Shown here piece after piece: positions 1-8,415 of a stretch of 64,000 bases of DNA. The notes below the pieces were generated by a model that was not told where the DNA came from, searched no databases, and worked only from the letters and a program-made list of their open reading frames with translations. The position numbers and the translations under genes were made by a program. Positions within the stretch are counted from its first letter, which is position 1. Every line of letters begins with the position of its first letter. The DNA is from Methylophilaceae bacterium (GTDB lineage Bacteria > Pseudomonadota > Gammaproteobacteria > Burkholderiales > Methylophilaceae), in contig CAJPFK010000004.1 in assembly GCA_905339275.1 (NCBI GenBank), positions 124,001-188,000 of the forward strand. The letters run 5' to 3'.

Positions 1-3
1 GGA

Positions 4-756
4 TCAGAAACCGCTGCCGCCCATGACGATGGTCGTTCCCGTGATCCAGCGCGAAGCATCCGACAGCAGGAATACCGAGGCGTTGGCGACATCTTCAGGC
101 TTGCCCACGCCCAGCGGATAGCTGCGCAGCTCCTTGTCCAGGCTGCCGACCACTTGCGATGTTCCCTCGAACATGGGGGTTTCCACCAGCGCCGGGGAAA
201 GACAGTTGGAGCGGATGCGGTGTTTGCTGACTTCCATCGACAGGCAGCGGCTGATGGCCAGCAAGGCGGCCTTGGTGCCGGAATAGGCAGCAACCCCGGC
301 AACCCCGGCATGGGCGGCGATGGAGCTGATGAATACAATGGAGCCGCCGGGGGCGATCAGGTTCTTCTGCAGCAGTGCCTGGGTCAGCATCGTCGGCGCG
401 GTTACGTTGATGGCCTGGAGTTCGTCCAGATGTTTCTGGCTGATGATGCGTACCGGACACAGCCGGGATACGCCGGCGCTGTGTACTACGCCATTCAGCT
501 GGGATGACAGGGATTGAACCAGTTGCTGGCGTTCTTCCGCATTGGTCAGGTCGGCCTGCAGCATGCGGTGCGGCTTGTCCGAAATCTGGTTCAGTGCCTG
601 TCCGGCCGATGCCAGGCGCTCCGGGTTACGCCCGACGCCAATGACTTCGGCGCCCATTCGGGCGCAGGCCAGGGCGATTGCATGGCCGATGCCCGAGGTG
701 GCGCCGGTAACCAGGATACGTTTGTCCGCCAGCGAAAATGGATTGGATGCCTGCAT
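4..756 (-). CDS. SDR-family oxidoreductase (FabG-like)
   Basis: A 250-residue classical short-chain dehydrogenase/reductase. The nucleotide-binding motif TGATSGIG lies at about residues 17-24, and the catalytic Ser145, Tyr158 and Lys162 (YSGTK) are all present. Family knowledge gives NAD(P)H-dependent reduction of a keto group, and the closest role is 3-oxoacyl-ACP reductase. It is the last gene of a five-gene minus-strand operon, beginning 4 bases after the KAS III-like gene ends. The presence of a KAS III and an ACP in the same operon suggests it reduces a 3-ketoacyl-ACP, or a sugar precursor, used in glycan decoration. The substrate is inference. Confidence 0.88.
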   Translation of the reverse strand: MQASNPFSLADKRILVTGATSGIGHAIALACARMGAEVIGVGRNPERLASAGQALNQISDKPHRMLQADLTNAEERQQLVQSLSSQLNGVVHSAGVSRLCPVRIISQKHLDELQAINVTAPTMLTQALLQKNLIAPGGSIVFISSIAAHAGVAGVAAYSGTKAALLAISRCLSMEVSKHRIRSNCLSPALVETPMFEGTSQVVGSLDKELRSYPLGVGKPEDVANASVFLLSDASRWITGTTIVMGGSGF

Positions 757-760
757 CGTT

Positions 761-1801
761 TCAGGCCTCGATCAATGCCGGAAATTTCGCTTGGTCGATT
801 TCCAGAATGCAGGAGCCCCATGAGAGGCCGATACCAAAGCCTGACAGCAGCAATTGTTTTGGACCTTGCGCCAATTCGTCCCGGATGCGTGCGGTCATGG
901 TGACCGGGATGGAGGCACCGCTGGTATTGCCGAAGTCGTGCAGGGTCGAAGGGACTTTTTCCGGCGGCAGGCCCAGTTTCTTGCGAATGGTTTCGTTGAT
1001 CATGCGGTTGGCCTGATGGAAAATAAAGTAGTCGATTTCATCCGCTGACTTGCCGGCGAAAGCCAGCAGTTGCTGCACGGCAGGCGGCACCCGCTGGGTG
1101 GAAAAGCTGAGCACGGCCGGGCCATCGAGATTGAGCTGGAGCTTGCTGGCTTCCCAGAAGCCATCCGTGGATTTTTCACCCATGAAATGTTCGAGCCGCG
1201 CAGGCTCGCGGTGGCCGCCGATCGGCATCATGATGGCCTGGTAGCCGCTCCCGTCGCTGTTGAGATCGAAATACACGGGTGGAGCTTCCGGGCTGTATTC
1301 CAGGGCTGTGGCGGTGCCGGCATCGGAAAAAAGCGGATCGTTCAGCCGGCCGGACTTGTCGCCAACCAGCAGCAGGGCTTTTTTCACGTTGCCGGCCGAG
1401 ATCATGCAGCCCAGGGTGTAAAGTCCGAAGGGATAGCCGGAACAGCCGAGATTGATATCAAAAGCAATGGTGTTCTGTCCGAGTTGCAACCGGTCCTGCA
1501 GGATAATGGCCGTGGAAGGCATCAGGTAGTCCGGTGACTGGGTGACGACAATCAGCGCATCCACCTCGGCTGGCTGCCAGCCGAGTTCCTGCATCAATGC
1601 CTGCGCGGCATTGAATGCAAGATCAGAGAAGCATTGCCATTCCGGGCACAGGCGGCGTTGCTGGATGCCGATGTTGCGAACCAGCCGCTCACGTTCGGAT
1701 TTGAGCTGCGGCGGGCAATCTTCAAGGTTGGAGACGATGCGTTTCGGTACGCAGGTCGCCATGCCGGCATAGCGTACATTGTTCAGGATGGATTGAGTCA
1801 T
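761..1801 (-). CDS. 3-oxoacyl-ACP synthase III-like protein
   Basis: A 346-residue thiolase-fold condensing enzyme of the KAS III (FabH-like) class. The catalytic triad is visible: Cys120 in NLGCSGYP, His262 in FHQAN and Asn292 in GNTSGAS. Such enzymes condense an acyl-CoA with malonyl-ACP or transfer an acyl group to an acceptor. Because it sits among a dedicated ACP, a DegT aminotransferase and a TPR glycosyltransferase rather than among fab genes, a role in making a short acyl group for a modified sugar is more likely than housekeeping fatty-acid initiation (inference). Its start is 4 bases past the ACP stop, so the two are probably translationally coupled. Confidence 0.88.
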   Translation of the reverse strand: MTQSILNNVRYAGMATCVPKRIVSNLEDCPPQLKSERERLVRNIGIQQRRLCPEWQCFSDLAFNAAQALMQELGWQPAEVDALIVVTQSPDYLMPSTAIILQDRLQLGQNTIAFDINLGCSGYPFGLYTLGCMISAGNVKKALLLVGDKSGRLNDPLFSDAGTATALEYSPEAPPVYFDLNSDGSGYQAIMMPIGGHREPARLEHFMGEKSTDGFWEASKLQLNLDGPAVLSFSTQRVPPAVQQLLAFAGKSADEIDYFIFHQANRMINETIRKKLGLPPEKVPSTLHDFGNTSGASIPVTMTARIRDELAQGPKQLLLSGFGIGLSWGSCILEIDQAKFPALIEA

Positions 1802-1805
1802 GGCC

Positions 1806-2030
1806 TCAGTTTACCAAAGCGTAGATATCCTGAATGCTTTTGCAATTGGCAAGGTCATTGCCGGTGATCGTTTTACCGTACTCCATATCACTCATGACGA
1901 TGATGCTGAGTGTTGCGAGCGAATCCCACTCCGGCAGCTCGCTCAACCGGGTATCCGGCAGGATGGGCACCGGGTTCTGGAAATCGACTGCCGAAGTGAA
2001 TTTTTCAATGAATATCTGAATACTGTCCAT
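1806..2030 (-). CDS. acyl carrier protein-like
   Basis: A 74-residue acidic protein with the phosphopantetheine attachment motif EWDSLA, Ser37 being the modified residue. Size and fold prediction fit a stand-alone ACP. Its start codon lies 26 bases inside the upstream aminotransferase gene, and its stop is followed within 5 bases by the KAS III-like gene, so it belongs to one operon. It probably carries the acyl chain made by the neighbouring KAS III and SDR proteins. It is not the housekeeping acpP, which would sit with fabD/fabG/fabF and has a different DSLD context. Confidence 0.82.
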   Translation of the reverse strand: MDSIQIFIEKFTSAVDFQNPVPILPDTRLSELPEWDSLATLSIIVMSDMEYGKTITGNDLANCKSIQDIYALVN

Positions 2031-3210
2031 GGCGCTTCCGGGTTAATTGCTTCTGTGTTGAATAATCCTGTTGCGATACTGCCTGCGCGACCGCATCCAC
2101 GACCCGCCTGATCTGTATGTCGGTTATATCCACGAAAAATGGCAGCCCGAGCAGGCCGGACGCAATGCCTTCGGCAGCAGGGCAAGGCATCGCAACCAAG
2201 GGGGAAATATTGGCCGAATGATGATGCAACAAGGGCTGATACCATCGACGGGTGGCAATTTGAAGCCGCTTGCAATGGTCTTCGAGCTTGCTTCGCGCTT
2301 CGCTATTGCCGAGCCGGATGCAAAGCATGTTGGGTACGGTCAGTTCCACGCCTTTTTGCCAGATGATAGCATCCCCGCAGGCATCGTTGAGCAGATCTCT
2401 GTAACGCCGGTATGCCGATTGGCGCTTTTCGGCATTGCTTTCCCAGTTGTCTAGGCTGGCATGTGCCACTGCTGCGTGATATTCCGACAGCTTTGCGTTG
2501 CTGCCGGCATGGGTGAGGTATCCCACCGGCAGTCCTGCGGATGGGTCGAGATTGATGCCGAAGTTGCTGAGCTCGGTGATGTGCCGGATGAAATCGTGAT
2601 TGCCGCTGACGATAAAGCCTCCCTCGCCTGCGGCCAGGGATTTTGTGGCATGCATGCTGAATACGACAGGGATATCCGTTGCTTGCACCCATTGGCTGCC
2701 GAAGCCTCCTGCAGCATCGATGACAATGGATATGCCGGTGTTTTCCTGAAAGCTGCTCCACAGCGCGGTATCTACCGGCTGGCCGAATGCCGATACGACA
2801 ATCGCGGCACTTGCCCCGGTGCTTGCGGCGCTCTCGCGAACTATCTCCGGCGTCAGCAGCCAGTTATCTGCATCAACATCGGCAACCACGGGGACAAAAC
2901 CGGCCCGGATGACGGCTGTCAGGGTTGCGACGAAGGTTAATGCAGGTACCACGACCAAGCTGCCCCTGGGCAGGTCCAGGCTGCTCAATGCCAGCTCCAG
3001 CCCCGTGGTGGCGCTGCTCACGGTAGTGACGTGCATGGGGTGCGAGGCGTGATTCTCAAAAATTCCGGCCAGCCTCGTTTCGAGCTCGCGCGTTAGCGGT
3101 CCGAAATTGGAGTAGTAACGGTTAGCGTCTATCTGCTCAAGATAAGGCCGCAAAGCCGTCAATTTCGGCAGCGCGGGGATCAGAAGCGGGATGGGAGAAA
3201 ATTCGCTCAT
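2005..3210 (-). CDS. DegT/DnrJ/EryC1/StrS-family aminotransferase
   Basis: A 401-residue PLP-dependent sugar aminotransferase of the DegT/DnrJ family. Asp165 (VIDAAGGFG), which contacts the pyridine nitrogen, and the Schiff-base Lys190 (MHATKSLAAGEGG) are present. These enzymes transfer an amino group to a nucleotide-linked keto-sugar; the Lys context with acidic and Gly residues after it is typical. It starts 3 bases after the TPR glycosyltransferase gene ends and overlaps the ACP gene at its 3' end. In context it would make an amino sugar that is then acylated and transferred to a protein (inference). Confidence 0.88.
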   Translation of the reverse strand: MSEFSPIPLLIPALPKLTALRPYLEQIDANRYYSNFGPLTRELETRLAGIFENHASHPMHVTTVSSATTGLELALSSLDLPRGSLVVVPALTFVATLTAVIRAGFVPVVADVDADNWLLTPEIVRESAASTGASAAIVVSAFGQPVDTALWSSFQENTGISIVIDAAGGFGSQWVQATDIPVVFSMHATKSLAAGEGGFIVSGNHDFIRHITELSNFGINLDPSAGLPVGYLTHAGSNAKLSEYHAAVAHASLDNWESNAEKRQSAYRRYRDLLNDACGDAIIWQKGVELTVPNMLCIRLGNSEARSKLEDHCKRLQIATRRWYQPLLHHHSANISPLVAMPCPAAEGIASGLLGLPFFVDITDIQIRRVVDAVAQAVSQQDYSTQKQLTRKRHGQYSDIH

Positions 3211-3213
3211 GCT

Positions 3214-4875
3214 TTAGATTGCAGCTCTCGATTTTGGTGTGGTATTGAAATTCAGTAATTCTTCAATCACATCTTCACAGGGTGTTCTGGACCTTGTGAA
3301 TCTGGTTTCGCCCAGCAGGTAATTCAACCACATGCGTTGGTATGCGCCCTCAAGCTCCGCACATTGTTCGCGGTAGTTCATCAGCGTGCTGGCCTGCATG
3401 ACGCTCCGGATATTTTTTCGATGATGAATTAACAAGTCGGGATTATCCAGCAGCGCGAGCACCTGGCTGACATACTCATCTTCGCTGTCTGCTATCCATT
3501 GCGCCAGGCCCAATCCTTTCAGGGTGGCGGCAGTGGTCGATGAAAATGCATCATGGCCGTGCAGCGTGACGACCGGCAAGCCCATCCACAGGGTATGCAA
3601 GGTCGTGGTGCCGCCGGAAACCGGTGAAGTATCAAGTGCCACATCCGCTATGCAGCCGCTATTCATAAACTCATCCAATGAAACGCGGGGCGAGAGAATG
3701 ATGCGATCCAGCGGCAAGCCCGCTTTTACCAGTCTGGGTTCCATTGTTGCCACTGCGTCTTCGGCGGAATCTTCCTGTACGTGAATGAACAACTGCGCAT
3801 CCGTGCGTAGTTCGAGTATGCGTTTCCAGACGGATAGCATCCTGTCGGTGATTTTTCTCGAGCTATTGAGCGAAATCAAAGTTGGCCTGCCGGTATTCAG
3901 CATGGGCGGCAAAGCTTCCAGCGGGGCGCTCGCAGGCGGCTGGTAGCATGCCATGCCGCGCATGCGGAATAGCGTCTCGACAAAAAACTGCTCATTGCCG
4001 ACAGGGTCCGTATTAAAGTCGGTCAGGCGATAATCCATCGCTTGCATGCCCAGGGTGCCGCCCATGTAACCCAGCCATGTCATTTGTACCGGCGCTGCGC
4101 GCCGGGCAAACACAGGAAGCCGGTGGCCTCTTGTATGGCCTGAAAGGTCAACCAGCACATCGATTCTCTTTTTGCGAATCAAATTGAACAGGGCGTCGTC
4201 GGCCATGCGGGCAACATCGAACCAGTTTGCTACCAGTTTTTTCAGGCGGCTGGTCGTGGCATCCTTTTCATGACTGGTTGAAAATACAAATACCTCAACG
4301 CGCTCAGGGTCGTGGTTTGCAAAAATCGGCTCCATGAAAAAAGCCACGGCGTGATCGCGCATGTCGCCCGATACATAGCCGATGCGTAATTTCCTGTCAG
4401 GCCTGAAGTCATGATCGAAAGGCCTGTTTTTGACTGCCAAGGGATCGGCAAAACGCTGCCCCCAGTCCCTGTATAGCGCAAGTTTATTTTGCGGGTCGGA
4501 ATCCTTGATCGATCGGATGTGCGCGCGATCCAGGGCGATAGTGCTGTTGTCCGGCTGTAGCTGGGTGGCCCGGTCAATAAAATCGCAGGCTTCCTCCAGG
4601 CGGCCAAGGTAAAAGTATGCGATGGCCAGTCCGTAAATGGCTTGCAGATTGCCGGGTTCCAGCCCAAGGGCGAATTCCAGATTGCTTGCGGCCTGATGAT
4701 ACTTGCCCAGGCGCAGAAACATGTTGCCGATTTTCAACCAGATGGCAGCCTGATCGCCCCCCAGCTCCAGGCAAGCGGTATATTTGTACAAGGCTTCAAT
4801 GTAGTTGTGCGCCGCCTCGGCTTTTAATCCGGCCTGAAAAAGTGCATTTGAATTTTTGGATGGCGTTGATGACAA
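3214..4875 (-). CDS. TPR-containing O-GlcNAc-transferase-like glycosyltransferase (SPINDLY/OGT, GT41)
   Basis: A 553-residue protein. The N-terminal ~130 residues are TPR repeats, seen as evenly spaced Ala/Gly/Tyr/Leu helices. The C-terminal part from about residue 160 is a GT41 catalytic domain, recognised by DLSGHTRGHR, APVQMTWLGYMG and the SGGTTTLHTLWMGLPVVT nucleotide-sugar site. Bacterial GT41 enzymes glycosylate Ser/Thr of proteins, often flagellin or adhesins. It is the first gene of the operon, with sugar aminotransferase, ACP, KAS III and SDR genes behind it. The acceptor protein is not in this window. Confidence 0.88.
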   Translation of the reverse strand: MSSTPSKNSNALFQAGLKAEAAHNYIEALYKYTACLELGGDQAAIWLKIGNMFLRLGKYHQAASNLEFALGLEPGNLQAIYGLAIAYFYLGRLEEACDFIDRATQLQPDNSTIALDRAHIRSIKDSDPQNKLALYRDWGQRFADPLAVKNRPFDHDFRPDRKLRIGYVSGDMRDHAVAFFMEPIFANHDPERVEVFVFSTSHEKDATTSRLKKLVANWFDVARMADDALFNLIRKKRIDVLVDLSGHTRGHRLPVFARRAAPVQMTWLGYMGGTLGMQAMDYRLTDFNTDPVGNEQFFVETLFRMRGMACYQPPASAPLEALPPMLNTGRPTLISLNSSRKITDRMLSVWKRILELRTDAQLFIHVQEDSAEDAVATMEPRLVKAGLPLDRIILSPRVSLDEFMNSGCIADVALDTSPVSGGTTTLHTLWMGLPVVTLHGHDAFSSTTAATLKGLGLAQWIADSEDEYVSQVLALLDNPDLLIHHRKNIRSVMQASTLMNYREQCAELEGAYQRMWLNYLLGETRFTRSRTPCEDVIEELLNFNTTPKSRAAI

Positions 4876-5219
4876 TTTTTAGGTCTTGCCTATGTTTGTT
4901 TTAGTAATACCCTGATCGCCGAAGCCTATATTGCTGCCAATACAGAGTCAAGCCGCGGCCTTTGGCACTAGCGCCGCGATCAGTCGCAGAGCAGATGCCT
5001 GATGGTAATATCGGTTATCTGGCGGGAAATTTGAGAGCAGTCCCGTAAATAAACCCCTGTTCATTGAATTGGCATATCGCCGGTCATGATTTTCACGAAG
5101 GCGCCGATAATTTTCTACGGGTTTGCTAATTGCCCATGAACCTACGTAAAATAGCGTGGATGCAGGATTCCTGCGTGAATGGCTTACAGTCTTTTTGCAT
5201 TTTCTGGGTAAAAACTTAA
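4876..5219. other. intergenic region between divergent glycosylation operon and thiS
   Basis: No coding region is supported in these 344 bases. The region must hold the promoter of the minus-strand glycosylation operon and that of thiS-thiG. A TTGACT-like -35 element is readable on the minus strand around 4944-4949, but its -10 spacing is poor. No TPP riboswitch core was recognised. Confidence 0.6.
5123..5152 (+). promoter_or_regulatory. putative sigma-70 promoter of thiS-thiG
   Basis: TTGCTA at 5123-5128 and TAAAAT at 5147-5152 are separated by 18 bases and lie about 70 bases ahead of the thiS start. This is a by-eye match only. Confidence 0.4.
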
Positions 5220-5426
5220 TTGATTCAGTTAACCATCAACGGAAACCCTCGACAGTTCGATGCTGTCAACATGACGGTCAATGAGCTGGTGGAAAAGATC
5301 GGGCTTGCAGGCAAGCGTCTTGCCATAGAGCGAAATGGAGAAATTGTGCCGCGCAGCGCATTTACCGAGACCCCGCTGGCTACGGGCGATAAGCTTGAGA
5401 TTGTTGGCGCTGTGGGCGGCGGTTAG
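5220..5426 (+). CDS. thiS: sulfur carrier protein ThiS
   Basis: A 68-residue ubiquitin-like protein ending in Gly-Gly-Gly (VGAVGGG), the C-terminus that is adenylated and thiocarboxylated to deliver sulfur for the thiazole of thiamine. The start is a TTG at 5220, giving the family-typical MIQLTING beginning; no in-frame ATG would preserve the first beta strand. thiG starts 8 bases after the stop, the usual thiSG pair. Confidence 0.92.
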   Translation: MIQLTINGNPRQFDAVNMTVNELVEKIGLAGKRLAIERNGEIVPRSAFTETPLATGDKLEIVGAVGGG

Positions 5427-5433
5427 AAAATAT

Positions 5434-6213
5434 ATGGATACATTGAATATTGCAGGGAAATCCTATCAATCGCGCCTGCTGGTGGGCACCGGCAAGTACA
5501 GGGATTTCGAGGAAACGCGTGCGGCGATCGACGCCAGCGGCGCGGAGATCGTGACGGTTGCGATTCGCCGCACCAATATCGGCCAGAACGCCGGCGAGCC
5601 TTCACTGCTGGATTTTCTGCCGCCTGAAGAATTTACTTACCTGCCCAATACGGCAGGCTGCTACTCTGCCGATGATGCCGTGCGTACCTTGCGCCTGGCC
5701 CGCGAGTTGCTGGATGGCCATAAGTTGGTCAAGCTCGAGGTGCTGGGTGACCCGAAAACGCTGTACCCCAACATGACCGAGACCCTCAAGGCGGCCGAAA
5801 CGCTGGTGAAGGAGGGTTTTGATGTCATGGTCTACTGTTCCGATGACCCGATTATCGCCAGGCAACTGGAAGAAATCGGCTGTTGCGCGGTGATGCCCCT
5901 GGCTTCGTTGATCGGCTCCGGCATGGGCATCCTCAATCCATGGAACCTGCAGATCATCATCGAGAATGCCAAGGTGCCGGTGCTGGTTGATGCCGGCGTA
6001 GGCACGGCATCGGATGCCGCCATCGCGATGGAACTGGGATGCGACGGCGTATTGATGAACACTGCCATTGCCGCTGCACGCGATCCGATTCTCATGGCCG
6101 GTGCCATGAGAAAAGCGATTGAGGCAGGCCGCGATGCTTACCTGGCCGGGCGTATGCCGAAAAAGCTTTATTCTGCTGCGCCAAGTTCCCCCACTACGGG
6201 GTTGATTGACTAA
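5434..6213 (+). CDS. thiG: thiazole synthase ThiG
   Basis: A 259-residue TIM-barrel enzyme that joins 1-deoxy-xylulose 5-phosphate, dehydroglycine/iminoglycine and ThiS-carried sulfur into the thiazole phosphate. Motifs seen are VGTGKY near the N-terminus, Schiff-base Lys100 (LVKLEVLGD) and the phosphate-binding [14 protein letters not shown]. The ATG at 5434 is chosen because an upstream in-frame extension would overlap thiS and adds 33 residues unlike the family. Directly downstream of thiS; apaG follows 13 bases after the stop. Confidence 0.95.
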   Translation: MDTLNIAGKSYQSRLLVGTGKYRDFEETRAAIDASGAEIVTVAIRRTNIGQNAGEPSLLDFLPPEEFTYLPNTAGCYSADDAVRTLRLARELLDGHKLVKLEVLGDPKTLYPNMTETLKAAETLVKEGFDVMVYCSDDPIIARQLEEIGCCAVMPLASLIGSGMGILNPWNLQIIIENAKVPVLVDAGVGTASDAAIAMELGCDGVLMNTAIAAARDPILMAGAMRKAIEAGRDAYLAGRMPKKLYSAAPSSPTTGLID

Positions 6214-6226
6214 TCTGACACGCCCT

Positions 6227-6607
6227 ATGCCAACCAGCCGCTACGAGTTTACGGTAAAAGTAGAAACAGCTTTCGTCACCGATCAGTCCGACGACGAGCA
6301 GAGCCGCTATGTGTTCTCTTACACGGTGACCATCACCAATACCGGCAGTGTTGCGGCGCAGCTCATCAGCCGCCACTGGATCATTACCGACGCGACTGAC
6401 AGCGTGCAGGAGGTGCGGGGGCTGGGTGTGGTCGGCGAACAGCCCCTGCTCAAGCCCGGAGAGCAATTCCAGTACACCAGCGGCACCGTGCTGAGTACGC
6501 CGGTCGGCACCATGCGCGGCAGCTATCACATGACGGCGGAAGACGGCACGCAGTTCGATAGCGAAATTGCATCATTCACTCTCTCAATGCCGCGGATTCT
6601 GCATTAG
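6227..6607 (+). CDS. apaG: ApaG domain protein (Co2+/Mg2+ efflux-associated)
   Basis: A 126-residue ApaG homologue. The sequence from YVFSYTVTITNTG through SRHWIITD, GVVGEQPLLKPGE and YTSGTVLSTPVGTMRG tracks Escherichia coli ApaG almost motif by motif and is full length. The fold is fibronectin III-like; the protein is genetically linked to Co2+ resistance and Mg2+ efflux, and its biochemical activity is unsettled. The ATG at 6227 is preferred; an in-frame TTG at 6206 would add seven residues and overlap thiG. Confidence 0.93.
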   Translation: MPTSRYEFTVKVETAFVTDQSDDEQSRYVFSYTVTITNTGSVAAQLISRHWIITDATDSVQEVRGLGVVGEQPLLKPGEQFQYTSGTVLSTPVGTMRGSYHMTAEDGTQFDSEIASFTLSMPRILH

Positions 6608-6634
6608 ATACGGCTTAACAATGCCTGGAACTCA

Positions 6635-7870
6635 ATGTACGTTTTTATCAAGCCTTACGTTTTCATAGCCCTGCTGGCTGTTTCTTTTGCCGGTTGCAGC
6701 AGCCAGAGAATCAAGCCGGAACCGCCCAGTCCGCCGGCAGCCCAGCCCAGCCCTGTTCAAATACCGGAGGTATCCAGGCCCGATGCCGCAGCCAGGCCTG
6801 CAGAACCGGTAAAAACAACCGATTTCAGTGTCCTCAAGCCATCTGACTGGGAAGAGATCGACGGTTTCAAGCAGGATGATCTGTCCCAGGCCTGGGCTGC
6901 CTGGCAGCAAAGTTGCGGCACGCTGAAGAATCGTGCCGAGTGGCAGCGGGCCTGTGCGGCTGCAGCCAAGCTGGCTGATCCCGATAGTAAAGCGCTTCAG
7001 GCGTATTTCAGGCAATACTTCAATGTCTACCAGGCTACCAATCCCGACGGTACCGATACCGGACTGATTACAGGCTATTACCAGCCGATGCTGAAGGGCA
7101 GCCGCCAGAAAAGTACGGCCTATCCCTATCCGGTCTACAGCAAACCGGATGACCTGATTACGGTGGAGTTATCCAGCGTTTTCCCCGAACTGGTCAACAA
7201 GCGCGTGCGCGGCAGGCTCACCGAGAACAAGCTGGTCCCTTATTTCAATCGCGCCGAAATCGAGGTGGAACCCTCGCCGCTGCAAGGCAGGGAGTTGCTC
7301 TGGGTAGACGACATCATTGACCTGTTTTTCCTGCAGATACAGGGTTCCGGCATCGTTCAACTGGAAAATGGCGAAAAAGTCCATGTTGGCTATGCCGACC
7401 AGAACGGGCATGCCTATCAGTCCATCGGGCGTTTGCTGATAGAGCGCGGCGAACTGACGCTGGAAAAAGCATCGATGCAGGGTATCAAGGATTGGGCGCG
7501 CAACAACCTGGATAAGCTGCGTGAACTGCTTAACAGCAATCCCAGCTATGTCTTCTTTCGTGAACTGCCAGGGGGGTTGCCCGGGCCTCTTGGCGCGCTG
7601 GGCGTGCCGATCATGGCGGAGCGCAGTGTGGCGATCGACCCCAGGCATATCCCATTGGGCGCGCCGCTGTTTCTCTCTACGACTTATCCCAATAACGCTA
7701 AGCCATTGAAGCGCATGATGATTGCACAGGATACCGGCGGCGCCATCAAGGGTGGCGTACGCGCAGATTTTTACTGGGGTGCCGGATATGAGGCTGGCCG
7801 CCAGGCCGGCGCCATGAAACAACCGGGGAAGATCTGGGTGCTATTGCCCAAAGAGATGCCGATTCCCTAG
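6635..7870 (+). CDS. mltA: membrane-bound lytic murein transglycosylase A
   Basis: A 411-residue lipoprotein. The N-terminus has a hydrophobic signal and a lipobox with Cys21 (SFAGC), followed by a Pro-rich linker. The body contains the MltA barrel (GLITGYYQPMLKGS) and a C-terminal 3D domain with the catalytic Asp region AQDTGGAIKG and DFYWG. It cleaves the MurNAc-GlcNAc bond of peptidoglycan to 1,6-anhydro ends from the outer-membrane inner leaflet. It lies 27 bases after apaG, and probably in the same transcript. Confidence 0.95.
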   Translation: MYVFIKPYVFIALLAVSFAGCSSQRIKPEPPSPPAAQPSPVQIPEVSRPDAAARPAEPVKTTDFSVLKPSDWEEIDGFKQDDLSQAWAAWQQSCGTLKNRAEWQRACAAAAKLADPDSKALQAYFRQYFNVYQATNPDGTDTGLITGYYQPMLKGSRQKSTAYPYPVYSKPDDLITVELSSVFPELVNKRVRGRLTENKLVPYFNRAEIEVEPSPLQGRELLWVDDIIDLFFLQIQGSGIVQLENGEKVHVGYADQNGHAYQSIGRLLIERGELTLEKASMQGIKDWARNNLDKLRELLNSNPSYVFFRELPGGLPGPLGALGVPIMAERSVAIDPRHIPLGAPLFLSTTYPNNAKPLKRMMIAQDTGGAIKGGVRADFYWGAGYEAGRQAGAMKQPGKIWVLLPKEMPIP

Positions 7871-7888
7871 GCACTGCATGGAAATGAA

Positions 7889-7910
7889 AACGGACGCCTG
7901 GGCGTCCGTT
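7889..7910 (-). terminator. hairpin terminator downstream of pqqA (shared with mltA end)
   Basis: The 10-base arms AACGGACGCC and GGCGTCCGTT are perfectly complementary. Read on the minus strand the stem is followed by TTTTCATTT, fitting a rho-independent terminator for pqqA. On the plus strand no T-run follows, so mltA termination there is less certain. Confidence 0.7.
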
Positions 7911-7964
7911 CATGTCGTCGTACCGTTAATATTAACGATTACATTCGACGGTGCGGGAGCAATC

Positions 7965-8004
7965 TTAGCGGTTGCGCCCTTTAAGGTTTGCAATCCTAGC
8001 GGTT
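7965..8004. repeat. short direct repeat spanning the pqqA stop codon
   Basis: On the minus strand GCAACCGCTAGGATTGC, which includes the last codons and TAG of pqqA, is repeated as GCAACCGCTAAGATTGC about 30 bases downstream. The copies differ by one base. A small tandem duplication of the gene end is the simplest reading. Confidence 0.65.
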
Positions 8005-8067
8005 GCAAACGTACATCGTTACTTCAAAACCGAAACGCATTTCGGTAGCTTCTGGCTTGGTCCACAT
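7996..8067 (-). CDS. pqqA: pyrroloquinoline quinone precursor peptide PqqA
   Basis: A 23-codon gene read directly from the complement: it begins MWTKPEATEMRFGF and continues EVTMYVCNR to a TAG. The Glu and Tyr of the E-x-x-x-Y motif (EVTMY) are the two residues cross-linked by PqqE/PqqD and excised to build PQQ, the cofactor of methanol and glucose dehydrogenases. An AAAGGA ribosome site lies 8 bases upstream. No pqqB, C, D or E is nearby, so it is an orphan precursor copy, as found in some methylotrophs. It is transcribed toward mltA and ends at the hairpin at 7889-7910. Confidence 0.93.
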   Translation of the reverse strand: MWTKPEATEMRFGFEVTMYVCNR

Positions 8068-8415
8068 AGTCTGATCCTTTCTTGGTTTAAATTCGTATTG
8101 CCTATGCTTTGGAAGCATTTGCATTACGTGAAACAGACTTTACCTTTCGCCAGGCGGTTTTCCATTGTCTAAAGTCATGAAAAGCCTCTCATGATTTTCA
8201 TTAGATTGTTCATCATTTTTAACTTTTGCTGCAGGCGCCGGGCCAGTGAACCAACCTGCCTGGTACTTGCCATATGCATGCATTGGAGAAAATGTTGATT
8301 CTCATTCACCAAGGCCTGGTTTTAAGCGATAATCAGTTTTTTAATATAAATGACATCTATCTAGGATTAGATTGAGTCTACTCCCATTGATTTTTCACTA
8401 CAGATCGACAAACAC
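8068..8415. other. intergenic region between pqqA and gnd
   Basis: A 348-base AT-rich region with no supported gene. It holds the pqqA leader on the minus strand, including a small hairpin ATGCTT-TGG-AAGCAT at 8104-8118, and the promoter of the dehydrogenase on the plus strand. No confident -35/-10 pair could be assigned for either. Confidence 0.5.

Noticed and set aside
4876..4990. Sigma-54 promoter for the glycosylation operon
   Set aside because: A TTGGCA is present on the minus strand but no matching TTGCA element lies at the required spacing.
4876..5219. TPP riboswitch upstream of thiS
   Set aside because: The conserved CUGAGA and pairing elements of the THI box were looked for and not found.
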